Shown here in pieces: positions 34,763 through 43,824 of a DNA stretch of 64,000 bases. Each line of letters starts with the position of its first letter. Position 1 is the first letter of the stretch. Under the pieces are notes generated by a model. The model was given only the letters and a program-made list of their open reading frames with translations. It was not told where the DNA came from and did not search any database. The position numbers and the translations under genes were made by a program. Source of the stretch: Planctomycetota bacterium (GTDB taxonomy: Bacteria > Planctomycetota > UBA8742 > UBA2392); the NCBI GenBank assembly GCA_016722065.1, contig JADKGX010000001.1, positions 2,108,001 through 2,172,000 of the forward strand. Direction: 5' to 3'.

Positions 34763-37288
34763 ATGCCCGATATCGCATCCAGTCAGGTCATGAAATTCGT
34801 CAGCAAGGCCGTGGCCGAAGACAAGCTCTTCGTCACCAAGCTCGACGGCACGGAGCAAATGAACAAGCCCTACGAGTTCGTGCTGGAACTTGCCAGCAAG
34901 GACAAAGAACTCGACCTGGCCAAGCTGCTGGAAGAGCGCGCGTACATTGCCATCAAGCAGGGCGTACAGGTCAAGGGCGACACCAAGCGGTCGTCCACCA
35001 CCCTGAAGATTCACGGCTGGCTTTCCAGCATCGAACAGGTGGGCAAGGAACTGGAGTGGGTCAAGTATCGCGCTGTGCTGGTGCCAGGCCTTTGGAAGGC
35101 CGGATTGACGCGTAACAGCGCCGTGTTCCAGGGCAAGAAGGTTATCGATGTGATCAAGGATATCCTGACCAAGGACGCCTATGGCTACAAACTCAACGTC
35201 GACATCGACAAGGTCAAGGAAAAAGGTGCCGATCGTGAGTACATCGCACAGTATGAGGAATCAGACCTCGACTTCATCAACCGCTGGTGTGAGCACGAAG
35301 GCATTTTCTATTACTTCGAGCAAGGCGACGACGAAGAGAAATTGGTGTTTGCCAACAAGCGCGAGGGCTACGGCGCCCTGGCCGGCGAAAACACCTTCCG
35401 TTACAAGCCCGCCAATGAAGGCGCTGGTGGCAAAGAAGCAGGTGACAGCGAAGATTCCACCGAGGACTGGTTCAAGGAAGAAGTGATCACCGAGTTCGCC
35501 TGCCGGCACAGCATGATGCCCAAGGAAGTCATGCTCAAGGATTACAACTGGAAGTCCCCCGGCGCGAATATGGTCTGTACGGCGCAAGTGAACAACAAAG
35601 GCCATGGCACCGTCTACGAGTACAACAACCACTACGAAGACTCCACCGCCGGCAACAAGCTGGCTGCTGTTCGTGCCGAAGCGCTGATCTGCCGCGAGCA
35701 ACTGTTCACCGGATCCAGCGAAGGCCGCGGCTTCCGCGCGGGTTACGTCATCAAGTTGTCGGAACACTACCGCAACAGCTACAACATCGAGTACCTGTTG
35801 ACGCGCGTGGATCACCACGCCACGCAAGGCCTGGACCTTGGAACAGGCGGCGCCAGTGGTGCCAGTTATGCCAACACATTTGTGGCCACAATTGAAAGCA
35901 AGACCTTCCGCCCCGAGCGCGTAACCAAGTGGCCGCAGATCAAGGGCGTCATGCACGCCATGGTCGATGGCGGCGACAACGCCACACCCTACGCCCAGAT
36001 TGACGATAAGGGTCGTTACAAGATCAAGCTTGGCTTTGACCGCGGCAGCGCCCAGGACGGCCAGGCCAGCAAATACATGCGCAAGCAGGAAGCCTACGCC
36101 GGGCCTAACCAGGGCATGCATTTTCCGTTGCTCAAGGGCAGCGAGGTGCTGGTCACGCACGTAGATGGCAACCCGGACCGCCCCGTGATTTCAGGTGCCG
36201 TGTTCAACGACAAGAACGGGTCAGTCGTCAGCAACATCCATCCCACGCAGAACCGCATCGCCACACCCGGCGGCACGCAGATTTTGATGGATGACACCCA
36301 GGACGCCACGCAGGTGCAGATCAACACCAAAGACGACAAAACCAAGTTCAAGATGGACGCGACCAAGGACAGCGAAAAGGTCACGGTTGAAACGCCCAAG
36401 AACAAGCTCACCCTGGACGGCAAGTCGGGCGAAGACCGCATCATTCTGCAGTCCGACAACAGCTCGACGAAAATTCGCCTGGGCAAAAGTGCCGACGAGG
36501 CCGACCACGACGAGTGCAAGCACGCCGACGGCCTGCGTATGGAAACCGACGGAGAGTTCAACCATTACGTCAAAGGCGACTACAACCTGCGCGTGGACGG
36601 CGCCGAAAACAAGAAGATCGCCGGCAACTCGGAATGGACCTGGACCCAGCAGTGTGCGGAATACAAGCACGGCGAATGGTTCAGCTTCAAGGGCGGCTTG
36701 ACCTACGGCATCTCGATCGGCTTTACCGCGGACTTCCGTATCTCTGGTGGCATCGCGATTTCCGGCGGCGCAGATTTCTCCATCAAGGCCGGTCTGTCAG
36801 TTGGCTTCGAAGCGGCCTTGAGCATGAAGGTGAAAAAAGAAAAAGCCATCGAGTTCTGCCTGGATGGTCGCAAACTGATCGTCAAGAAAGACGTCGATAC
36901 CGGCTGCGATGGCAAATACACACTGAAGTCCAAGGGCGACGTTGCCATCAACAGCCAGGGTGCGATCAAGATTCAGGCTGGCGTCGTGGCACCGCCGCCT
37001 GATCCATCGATGGCCGCGCGAATGCAGGCCTGGGCGGCTGGCGCCATGGCGTCTATCAAGGCCAGGGCCAAGGGCACGCCGCAGCCGACGCCGCCGGCGC
37101 CGGTTCCGGCACCACCAGCACCGCCAACGCCGAATATTGAAATCACCAGCAGCAGCATCAAGCTGGAAGTCAACCCGACCACAAGCATTGAGCTTGGCGC
37201 GGCAGGCATCACCATGAAGAGCGGTGCAGGCGAGTTCAAGATCACCGCCGCCATGATTACGGCCAAACCCATGGTTACAGGGGGCTAG
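34763..37288 (+). CDS. vgrG: T6SS spike protein VgrG (TssI)
   Basis: VgrG trimers form the puncturing tip above the Hcp tube. The 841-residue protein has the gp27-like part (about 1-380; ESDLDFINRWCEHEGIFYYFE), the gp5-OB part (HFPLLKGSEVLVTHVDGNPDRPVISGAV read in pieces near 450-480) and a long beta-helix. The C-terminus differs from short VgrGs: after about residue 742 there is a Pro/Ala-rich segment (PPPDPSMAARM, PAPVPAPPAPP), then more beta-helix-like repeats. No enzymatic domain was recognised there; it may dock the downstream cassette. ATG 34763 follows GAGGAGA. Confidence 0.93.
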   Translation: MPDIASSQVMKFVSKAVAEDKLFVTKLDGTEQMNKPYEFVLELASKDKELDLAKLLEERAYIAIKQGVQVKGDTKRSSTTLKIHGWLSSIEQVGKELEWVKYRAVLVPGLWKAGLTRNSAVFQGKKVIDVIKDILTKDAYGYKLNVDIDKVKEKGADREYIAQYEESDLDFINRWCEHEGIFYYFEQGDDEEKLVFANKREGYGALAGENTFRYKPANEGAGGKEAGDSEDSTEDWFKEEVITEFACRHSMMPKEVMLKDYNWKSPGANMVCTAQVNNKGHGTVYEYNNHYEDSTAGNKLAAVRAEALICREQLFTGSSEGRGFRAGYVIKLSEHYRNSYNIEYLLTRVDHHATQGLDLGTGGASGASYANTFVATIESKTFRPERVTKWPQIKGVMHAMVDGGDNATPYAQIDDKGRYKIKLGFDRGSAQDGQASKYMRKQEAYAGPNQGMHFPLLKGSEVLVTHVDGNPDRPVISGAVFNDKNGSVVSNIHPTQNRIATPGGTQILMDDTQDATQVQINTKDDKTKFKMDATKDSEKVTVETPKNKLTLDGKSGEDRIILQSDNSSTKIRLGKSADEADHDECKHADGLRMETDGEFNHYVKGDYNLRVDGAENKKIAGNSEWTWTQQCAEYKHGEWFSFKGGLTYGISIGFTADFRISGGIAISGGADFSIKAGLSVGFEAALSMKVKKEKAIEFCLDGRKLIVKKDVDTGCDGKYTLKSKGDVAINSQGAIKIQAGVVAPPPDPSMAARMQAWAAGAMASIKARAKGTPQPTPPAPVPAPPAPPTPNIEITSSSIKLEVNPTTSIELGAAGITMKSGAGEFKITAAMITAKPMVTGG

Positions 37289-37291
37289 TCC

Positions 37292-39574
37292 ATGAAGGTA
37301 CGCAACCGCACAGCCTTCAAGTTCGCGCCCCTGATGGGCAACGTGAACTATCCCGCGCCCAGCGTCAGCTGCGTCGTCAAGGCCAGCTTCTCGCTGGTGC
37401 CGGGGGGCGTTGCGGTGCCGCTGGAAAAACAACTGGAGATCGAGGGCGACATTCAGGACAAAGCCACACAGGCCCTGCTGATCGAGGCCGACCTGGTGCC
37501 CTTCAAGCCCGTGGCCGACGTGCTGCTTTCCGGTACCTGCCATGTACCCGCAGGCAAGGCCATCACGGTTTGCCCGGTGAAGTTTGCAGTGGGAGGCTGG
37601 TCCAAAGAGTTAGCCGTGATCGGCAACCGTAAGTGGGACAAAGGCCTGGTGTTCAGCAAGCAGGGTGAACCAGAACCCTTTACCCAGTGCGCGCTGCACT
37701 GGGGCAACGCGTTTGGCGGACCGGGATTTGCGGAAAACGCTGTGGGCAAGGGATTCAAGGATGGCGCTCTGCCCAATGTGGAGTTTCCCGGCAAGTTGAT
37801 CAAGGGCACCGGGGACAAGCCCGCGCCGGCCGGTTTTGGTCCGTTGCCACGCACGGCAAAGTCTCGCACATCCAAGGTTGGTACCTACGACAAAAAGTGG
37901 CTGAAGGAACGCTGGCCCGCGCTGCCCAAGGACTTTGACTGGACCTACTTCAATGCAGCTCCGGCGGACCAGCAGGTTGAGGGCTTCTTGCGCGGCGACG
38001 AACAAATCGAACTGACCAACCTGCACCCGCAGCACGGCAACTTGCAGTGCCGGCTGCCAGCCCTGCGCGTGCGCTGCTTCCTGCGCCTGAGGCATGAGGG
38101 CAACCTGGAGGTCCAGGAAGTACCCATGAATCTGGACACGCTGCACGTCGACAGCGATGCCGGCGTGATCCGACTGGTCTGGCGCGGCGTGCAGAACACG
38201 CGCCAACAAGAGCTTGAAGACATCGAAGACTTCCTGATCTTCAGCGAACCGCTGAATGCAACCCCTGCAGACCGCACAACAGTAATGCCATGGTTCGAAG
38301 ACCCGCCACAGGACGTTGAAGCCGCGCCTCCGCCGCCAGTACCGGGAGAAGGCGATACACCGGTGGAAGCCGGCGAAGCTCTGGCCAATGCACTGGAGAA
38401 CGCGGGCAAGGAACTGCAGGGCCAGATGCAGAAGCGCGTGCCGACGGGATACTCCATGTCTGGTGCGCCGGCGACCTTTGAGGGATTCGGCCCGATGGTG
38501 GTCGCCATGCTGGCGCTGAAGTCACGCCTGATTTCCACCGGCCAGCCGGTGCCGCCAACCCTGGACAAAACGATTGCAGATTTCGAACGCGACCCAGCCT
38601 TGAAGCAGCTGGAGTCCGACATGCTGATTGCCCAGGCCATGGCCTTTGCCAAGCCTGCAGCGGCCCTCAAAGGCGGGGCGCTTGCGTTGTCAATCAAGGG
38701 TGGTACTTCACCCACGCGCGACTATTCGGGCCAGGATCTTTCCGGCCAGGATTTGAGCGGCGCCGACCTGTCACACACCGATTTTCGAAAGGCCAACTTG
38801 GCCGGGGCCAACCTCAGCGGTTGCAAACTGGAGTACGCCAACTTCAGCCAGGCCGAACTTTCGGGCGCCAACTTTTCCGGGTGCAAAGGCCAGCGGCCCG
38901 ACTTCACACAGGTCATTGCCAAAGGCTGCAACCTTGAAAAAGCCGAACTGCCGGAAGCGGTGTTCAACGTCGCCGAACTGGAAGGTGCCAATCTCAAGGA
39001 AGCGCAGCTTGCAGGTGGCGCCTTCTATCAGGCCCGTTGCAAGGACGTGAAAGCGCAGGGCGCTTCTCTGCCGGGCGCGGATTTCACTCAAGCACAATTG
39101 GACGGCGGCGATTTCACAGGCGCGAATCTTGCCGGGGCCACGCTGTTTCGGGCCCTTGGCAGCGGTGTGAAGCTTGTTGCCATCAAGGGCAAGGGTCTGC
39201 GCGCGCCGGAAGCGAAACTGCCCGGCCTGGTGGCTGACGAGGCGGAGCTGCCGGAATCGGTGTGGGAATTGGCAGAACTTGCCGGTGCCAGCTTCAAGTT
39301 TGCCGACCTGTCTGGGGCGCTGTTTTCCAGTGCCAACTTGCGCGACGCCACGCTTTTTGGGGCCACCGTGCGGCGCGGCTTCTTGCGCAAGGCCGACTTG
39401 TCCGGCCTGAAGGCAGGCAATGCCGACTTTTTTCAGGCGAACTTCGAGCGCGCCAACCTCAAGGGTGCGTCGTTGCTTACCAGCAATCTGTATGAGGCCG
39501 CGTTCTATCAAGCCCTGACGGACGGCGCGGATTTCACCTCGGCGAATCTTAAGATGACTCTGCTTGCGAAATAA
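37292..39574 (+). CDS. DUF2169 protein with C-terminal pentapeptide repeats (T6SS tip cassette)
   Basis: This 760-residue protein starts three bases after vgrG. Residues about 1-330 match the DUF2169 layout (N-terminal FAPLMGNVNYPAPSVSCVVKA-type start and the WGNAFGGPGF segment) known from T6SS tip clusters. A Pro-rich hinge (about 340-365) and a helical part lead to pentapeptide repeats of A(D/N)LxG type from residue about 478 to the end (YSGQDLSGQDLSGADL, then many imperfect repeats). DUF2169 proteins accompany VgrG/PAAR in proteobacterial loci and are thought to be accessory or adaptor proteins; the activity is not established. No toxin domain is visible. Confidence 0.82.
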   Translation: MKVRNRTAFKFAPLMGNVNYPAPSVSCVVKASFSLVPGGVAVPLEKQLEIEGDIQDKATQALLIEADLVPFKPVADVLLSGTCHVPAGKAITVCPVKFAVGGWSKELAVIGNRKWDKGLVFSKQGEPEPFTQCALHWGNAFGGPGFAENAVGKGFKDGALPNVEFPGKLIKGTGDKPAPAGFGPLPRTAKSRTSKVGTYDKKWLKERWPALPKDFDWTYFNAAPADQQVEGFLRGDEQIELTNLHPQHGNLQCRLPALRVRCFLRLRHEGNLEVQEVPMNLDTLHVDSDAGVIRLVWRGVQNTRQQELEDIEDFLIFSEPLNATPADRTTVMPWFEDPPQDVEAAPPPPVPGEGDTPVEAGEALANALENAGKELQGQMQKRVPTGYSMSGAPATFEGFGPMVVAMLALKSRLISTGQPVPPTLDKTIADFERDPALKQLESDMLIAQAMAFAKPAAALKGGALALSIKGGTSPTRDYSGQDLSGQDLSGADLSHTDFRKANLAGANLSGCKLEYANFSQAELSGANFSGCKGQRPDFTQVIAKGCNLEKAELPEAVFNVAELEGANLKEAQLAGGAFYQARCKDVKAQGASLPGADFTQAQLDGGDFTGANLAGATLFRALGSGVKLVAIKGKGLRAPEAKLPGLVADEAELPESVWELAELAGASFKFADLSGALFSSANLRDATLFGATVRRGFLRKADLSGLKAGNADFFQANFERANLKGASLLTSNLYEAAFYQALTDGADFTSANLKMTLLAK

Positions 39575-39576
39575 CC

Positions 39577-41496
39577 ATGGCCAAGCTGGATAAACAAACG
39601 GCTCTGCAACGCATCAAGGAAGCCACTGCGTCCGCGGCGCGCACGTTGTCCAACGCCGATTTCAGCGGGCTGGATCTGGCCGGCGCGCAGCTGGCCGATT
39701 TGCGCCTGAATGCCGTGAAGTTCAAGGGCACAAACCTGTCCGGCGCCAACATGGCCGGTGTGGTGGGATTCAACGTCGACCTTACAGGCGCCAATCTGCG
39801 CGGTGCTGACTTACACGGGGCAGTAATCAGCGCGGTTAAACTCGACAACGCTGATTGTTCCGGCGCCAACATGCAGGCGGCCGTTGTCATGAGCGGCAAG
39901 GGACGTGGCAGTCTGTTCAAGAAGGCGCGCCTGACCCGTGCCCGGTTTGCAGACCTGGATCTGACGGACAGCGACTTTTCAGGCGCAGTGATGCCGGACG
40001 GCGGGTTGGACACCTGCACGCTTTCCGGCGCGCGACTTGATGGCGCCGATCTCTCCGGCACCAGCGTGCTGGGTTCGACACTACTGGAAACAAGCCTGAT
40101 CGGTGCCCGCCTGCAAGGCACGCTGTTCCATACTTCACGACTTGCCAAGGCCGACATGGCCGATGCGATGTTGGAAGGTGCCATGTGCGACGAGGCCGAC
40201 CTGCGCGGTGTGCGCAACTGGCCACAGAAGCTGGCCGGCAGCAGCTTTTCCGGCGCCCGCATGGAAAAGACTTCCCTGGCGCGGCGCGACCTTTCGGACT
40301 GTGATTTCGGCGATGCGCAACTGGCCGGGGCCGATTTTTCTGGTGCGCGCATGGCCAAGGTCGATTTTTCGCGCGCGGACCTGACCGGCGCCAACCTGTC
40401 CGGGGCCGATGCGACTGGCGCGCGCTTCAGCGGGGCCAAGGTGGCTGGTTTGCAACTGGAATCGACGCTGCTGCAAACAGCGGATTTCGGCGGTTGCGCG
40501 CTGGACAAGCTGGACTTTACGGCCTGCGACCTTCGCAGCGCCAGTCTGCATCAGTGCACCCTGGAGCAGACCAACCTGATGGGCGCGGCGCTGGAAGGCT
40601 GCAAGATTACGGACACCGATCTGCACGAACAAAATTTCAGCGGCTGGGACCTCAAGGGCGTTGATTTCAGGGGTTCCGACCTTCGCAGCGCACGCTTTAC
40701 GCGGGCCCTGCTGCATGATGCAAGCCTGGCTGAGACTCTGGCGATCAAGGCCGACTTCACGCAGGCCGAGCTTTTGAACACTGCCTTTGCTGGTGCGGAC
40801 CTGACCCAGGCAGTCTTTACGGGTGCCAAGGTGGAAAACGCCAACTTCAGCAATGCCAAACTGGGCGGTGCTGACATGCGTGGCACCCGCCTGATCAAGG
40901 TCAATTTCACGGGCGTTGCGCTCGCTGGCGTGATGTTGGAGGGTGTCGACGCCAGTGCATGCGCCTTTGTCAACGCTGACCTGCGCGGCGTGAAAGTTCC
41001 CGGGGCGCGCTTTACCCAGACGGACTTCACACAGGCCAATCTTGAAGGAGCCGACCTGACCGGCTGCGACCTGACGCAGTCCTTGTTTGTCGAAGTCAAG
41101 GCCGGCAAGGCCGTGCTGCGCAAGGCCAAGCTGACCAACGCGGTGTTCATGGGCGCAGACCTTAGTGAAGCCCAGTTTGGCGGGGCTTTCATCAACGCGG
41201 CCCAGATGCAGAAGTCAAAGCTGGGCAAAGCCAACTTTGACGGCGCTGACATGTCCCAGTGCATGCTGCAAGAGGCCGACGCCATGGCCACCAGCTTCCG
41301 CAACACGCGCATGATCCAGGCCATGCTGAACCACGCCAATGTGGAACTGGCCGATTTTTCGGGCGCGGACCTTTCCGGGGCGTCGCTGCACGCGGCCCGT
41401 GACACGGGCACACGCTATGACAGCGCAAATGTGAAAACGGCCAAGCGAACTGACGTAGACCGACTGGAGGCGGAACAATGGAAACCGAAGCGGTAG
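39577..41496 (+). CDS. All-pentapeptide-repeat protein (639 aa) in the T6SS tip cassette
   Basis: Nearly the whole protein (about residues 20-615) consists of pentapeptide repeats such as ADFSGARMAKVDFSRADL and ANLSGADATGARF, which fold into a right-handed quadrilateral beta-helix. At this length the rod would be very long. It starts two bases after the preceding gene and overlaps the DUF3540 gene by 19 bases, so it belongs to the cassette. It could be cargo, an extension of the spike or a partner of the DUF2169 protein. Qnr-like gyrase mimicry is unlikely given size and context. No signal peptide or membrane helix is present. Confidence 0.82.
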   Translation: MAKLDKQTALQRIKEATASAARTLSNADFSGLDLAGAQLADLRLNAVKFKGTNLSGANMAGVVGFNVDLTGANLRGADLHGAVISAVKLDNADCSGANMQAAVVMSGKGRGSLFKKARLTRARFADLDLTDSDFSGAVMPDGGLDTCTLSGARLDGADLSGTSVLGSTLLETSLIGARLQGTLFHTSRLAKADMADAMLEGAMCDEADLRGVRNWPQKLAGSSFSGARMEKTSLARRDLSDCDFGDAQLAGADFSGARMAKVDFSRADLTGANLSGADATGARFSGAKVAGLQLESTLLQTADFGGCALDKLDFTACDLRSASLHQCTLEQTNLMGAALEGCKITDTDLHEQNFSGWDLKGVDFRGSDLRSARFTRALLHDASLAETLAIKADFTQAELLNTAFAGADLTQAVFTGAKVENANFSNAKLGGADMRGTRLIKVNFTGVALAGVMLEGVDASACAFVNADLRGVKVPGARFTQTDFTQANLEGADLTGCDLTQSLFVEVKAGKAVLRKAKLTNAVFMGADLSEAQFGGAFINAAQMQKSKLGKANFDGADMSQCMLQEADAMATSFRNTRMIQAMLNHANVELADFSGADLSGASLHAARDTGTRYDSANVKTAKRTDVDRLEAEQWKPKR

Positions 41497-42008
41497 CCAA
41501 CCAGCTGGGCGTAAAGCTTTCGCCGGTGCCGGTAACGGACGCGGCGCCGGGCAAGGTGCGTATCCTGTGTGACGACGGCGAAGTCTGGGCCGGCAACGCC
41601 CTGGCGTTTCCGTTTCAACCGGCCCGCGGCGACCTGGTGCTGGCCATTGGCCAGCAGGGAAAGTGGTTTGTGATCGGATTGCTCAAGACCCGTGGCGACA
41701 TGAACTTTCAGTTTCCGGCCGATGTAACGTTCAGCACACCGCGCGGCGAAATCAAGCTGAAGTCCGCCAAAGGTCTAGAACTGCACAGCCCCAACGTGCG
41801 CATTCGCGCTGGCAAGCTGGAACTGCTGGCCCGCAGCGTGATCGAGAAAGCCGATTCGGCCTGGCGCTGGGTCAAGGGAATGCTGCAAGTGCGTGCAGGA
41901 CGCGAGCGGACAGACATTGATGACATCAGCCAGACCACGGCCAAACGCTTCATCGTTAAGGCCAAGGAAGACGTCAAGATTGACGGCGACAAGATCTATC
42001 TGGGTTAG
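41478..42008 (+). CDS. DUF3540 protein, probable T6SS tip accessory
   Basis: The 176-residue protein has an N-terminal OB-like part (VRILCDDGEVWAGNALAF, RGDLVLAIGQQGKWFVIG) and a C-terminal strand-rich part like a gp5/VgrG needle (FSTPRGEIKLKSAKGLELHS, KAKEDVKIDGDKIYLG). This architecture matches DUF3540, found beside DUF2169 and DUF4150 in T6SS loci. It may form a short secondary spike that carries the PAAR-like tip. Start ATG 41478 lies within the previous gene behind GGAGG. Confidence 0.78.
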   Translation: METEAVANQLGVKLSPVPVTDAAPGKVRILCDDGEVWAGNALAFPFQPARGDLVLAIGQQGKWFVIGLLKTRGDMNFQFPADVTFSTPRGEIKLKSAKGLELHSPNVRIRAGKLELLARSVIEKADSAWRWVKGMLQVRAGRERTDIDDISQTTAKRFIVKAKEDVKIDGDKIYLG

Positions 42009-42052
42009 TGCTTTGCATGCGTTGCTCACGACAAGTCAAGGCAGGAGGCAAC

Positions 42053-42466
42053 ATGTTTCCAGCAAGCTGCACGATGAACGGCATGTGTATGGGCTTTCCT
42101 GACGTGTGCCTGACGCCGGCTCCGCCAGCGCCGCCGATTCCTGTGCCATACCCGAACATAGCGCAGGTCACCATGGTCAATCCCGGCACGGCCAGCATGA
42201 AGGTCAAGATCATGAACATGCCAGCTGTAAGCCAGAACAGTCAGATTCCGATCAGCAATGGCGACGAAGCCGGCGTCAGTGGCGGCGTCGTTTCGGGCCA
42301 GTTTATCGGACCGGCGACCTTCAAGATGGGCAGCATGAAGGTGAAGTGGGACGGCAAACCCGCCTGTTTTCTTACCAGTATGGTTGGCCAGAACGGCGCA
42401 AGCCCCAACGTGCCGGCGGGCCAGCAGATTGTGCCCAGCCAGGCCGTGGTGATCATCTCGCCTTGA
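42053..42466 (+). CDS. DUF4150 PAAR-like spike tip protein
   Basis: PAAR-like proteins cap the VgrG spike and can attach effectors. The 137-residue protein from ATG 42053 (AGGAGG five bases upstream) has the DUF4150 pattern FPDVCLTPAPPAPPIPVPYPN and a Gly/Met-rich beta region with cysteines at the start. It has no C-terminal toxin extension. The longer frame to 42008 adds 15 residues and loses the ribosome site. It closes the cassette, 44 bases after the DUF3540 gene and 20 bases before the operon terminator. Confidence 0.88.
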   Translation: MFPASCTMNGMCMGFPDVCLTPAPPAPPIPVPYPNIAQVTMVNPGTASMKVKIMNMPAVSQNSQIPISNGDEAGVSGGVVSGQFIGPATFKMGSMKVKWDGKPACFLTSMVGQNGASPNVPAGQQIVPSQAVVIISP

Positions 42467-42486
42467 AGCAGGGCCGATAACGCAAT

Positions 42487-42522
42487 ACGCGCCCGGGAAC
42501 TCCCGGGCGCGTTGTTGTTTGG
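42487..42522 (+). terminator. Terminator at the end of the T6SS operon
   Basis: ACGCGCCCGGG (42487-42497) pairs with CCCGGGCGCGT (42502-42512) in a perfect 11-bp stem with a four-base AACT loop, followed by the T-rich GTTGTTGTTT. It lies 20 bases after the last T6SS gene and between convergent genes. The minus strand has no T tract after the stem, so the main direction is plus. Confidence 0.8.
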
Positions 42523-42530
42523 TGCAGGTG

Positions 42531-43724
42531 TTAGATCAAACCCAGTTCTTTGCCGCACTTCTTGAAGACATCCAGCGCCTCTTGCAGGTCCTGTGTCGAA
42601 TGCGCGGCACTCACAATCGTGCGCACCCGTGACAGCTTTTCTGCCACCATGGGAAAGTAGATGCCCTGGGCATAAACGCCGTTCTGAAGCAGGACTTCGC
42701 TGAATCTTGCGGCCTTGGCCCCGTCGCCAATGATAACCGGCGTCACGGGCGACACACTGTTGCCTGTATTGAAGCCCAATGCTTTGAGGCCAGCTTTGAA
42801 GAACGTGGTGTTCTCCCACAGCTTGGCATGATGCTGCGGCTCCGTTTCCATCACGTCAAAGCAGGCGCTGACAGCTGCCACTACCATCGGGGGCGCGCTG
42901 GCGCTGAACAAAAAGGGGCGGGCTTTGGCAATCAAGTATTCCTTAGCGACTTTGGGGCCAGCGAAGTAACCGCCCACCACCGGCACAGCCTTGGAAAGCG
43001 TGCCCACGGTGAGTGTCCAGCGGTCATGCACATGCTGGGCCCAGGCCGTGCCGCGGCCTTTTTCGCCCATCACGCCGGTGGCGTGGGCGTCGTCGACCAT
43101 CGGAATCGCGTCATATTTTTCACAGGCCGCCAGCACTGAGGGCAGGTCGGCTACGTCGCCGTCCATGCTGAAAACACCGTCGGTAACCACCAGGATCTTG
43201 CCCTTGATGGCCTTGGTTCCACGGGCTTCCTTGAGCAATTCCTCCAGGTGTGCGTGGTCCTTGTGGCGGTACACGGCGCGTGTGGCCTTGCTGAGTCGCG
43301 CGCCGTCGATAATGCTGGCATGGTTCAGTTCGTCGCTGACAATGTGGTCGCCTTCAACGGCCAGAGTGCTGACTACGCCCACGTTGGCAGTGAACCCACT
43401 TTGGAACAGCAGTGCGGATTCGGTTCCCTTGAACTTGGCGATCTTTTCCTCGCACTCGATGTGCAGGTCCATGGTGCCGCTGATCGGCCGCACCGCGCCG
43501 GTGCCTACGCCGTATTTGTCGATCGCCTTCTTTGCGGCTTCCACGACCTTGGGGTGGGTGGAAAGCCCCAGATAGCTGTTGTTGGAAAGCTGGATCACGC
43601 GCTTTCCGTCAATCATCACGCGTGCGCCAACAGCCGATTGATGCACCTTGGGCATGTGAAACAACGAGCGCGCCTTCAAGGCGTCAATCTCGGTCGCGCA
43701 CCACTGGGACAGGTTGTGGGTCAA
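42531..43724 (-). CDS. kbl: PLP-dependent alpha-oxoamine synthase, probably glycine C-acetyltransferase
   Basis: The family condenses an amino acid with an acyl-CoA; Kbl makes or cleaves 2-amino-3-ketobutyrate from glycine and acetyl-CoA in threonine breakdown. The PLP Lys is Lys245 in GTLSKAVPVVGGY, and DDAHATGVMG and SDELNHASI are other signatures. TTG 43724 with GGAG six bases upstream gives 397 residues, the normal length; the frame to 43817 would add an atypical 31 residues. No threonine dehydrogenase gene lies nearby, so 8-amino-7-oxononanoate synthase or another family member cannot be excluded. The gene ends just after the T6SS terminator. Confidence 0.78.
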   Translation of the reverse strand: MTHNLSQWCATEIDALKARSLFHMPKVHQSAVGARVMIDGKRVIQLSNNSYLGLSTHPKVVEAAKKAIDKYGVGTGAVRPISGTMDLHIECEEKIAKFKGTESALLFQSGFTANVGVVSTLAVEGDHIVSDELNHASIIDGARLSKATRAVYRHKDHAHLEELLKEARGTKAIKGKILVVTDGVFSMDGDVADLPSVLAACEKYDAIPMVDDAHATGVMGEKGRGTAWAQHVHDRWTLTVGTLSKAVPVVGGYFAGPKVAKEYLIAKARPFLFSASAPPMVVAAVSACFDVMETEPQHHAKLWENTTFFKAGLKALGFNTGNSVSPVTPVIIGDGAKAARFSEVLLQNGVYAQGIYFPMVAEKLSRVRTIVSAAHSTQDLQEALDVFKKCGKELGLI

Positions 43725-43824
43725 AGCAGGCTCCGATCTGGACAGGCAGACTTTTGCCAATCCGGGCGAAAAAGCGAAAGCGCCAAGCGACGGTCCTGAC
43801 GCACAGCGATGCTGCATGCCTGTC

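Noticed and set aside
39577..41496. Qnr-like quinolone-resistance protein
   Set aside because: Three times too long and embedded in the T6SS tip cassette; only the fold is shared.
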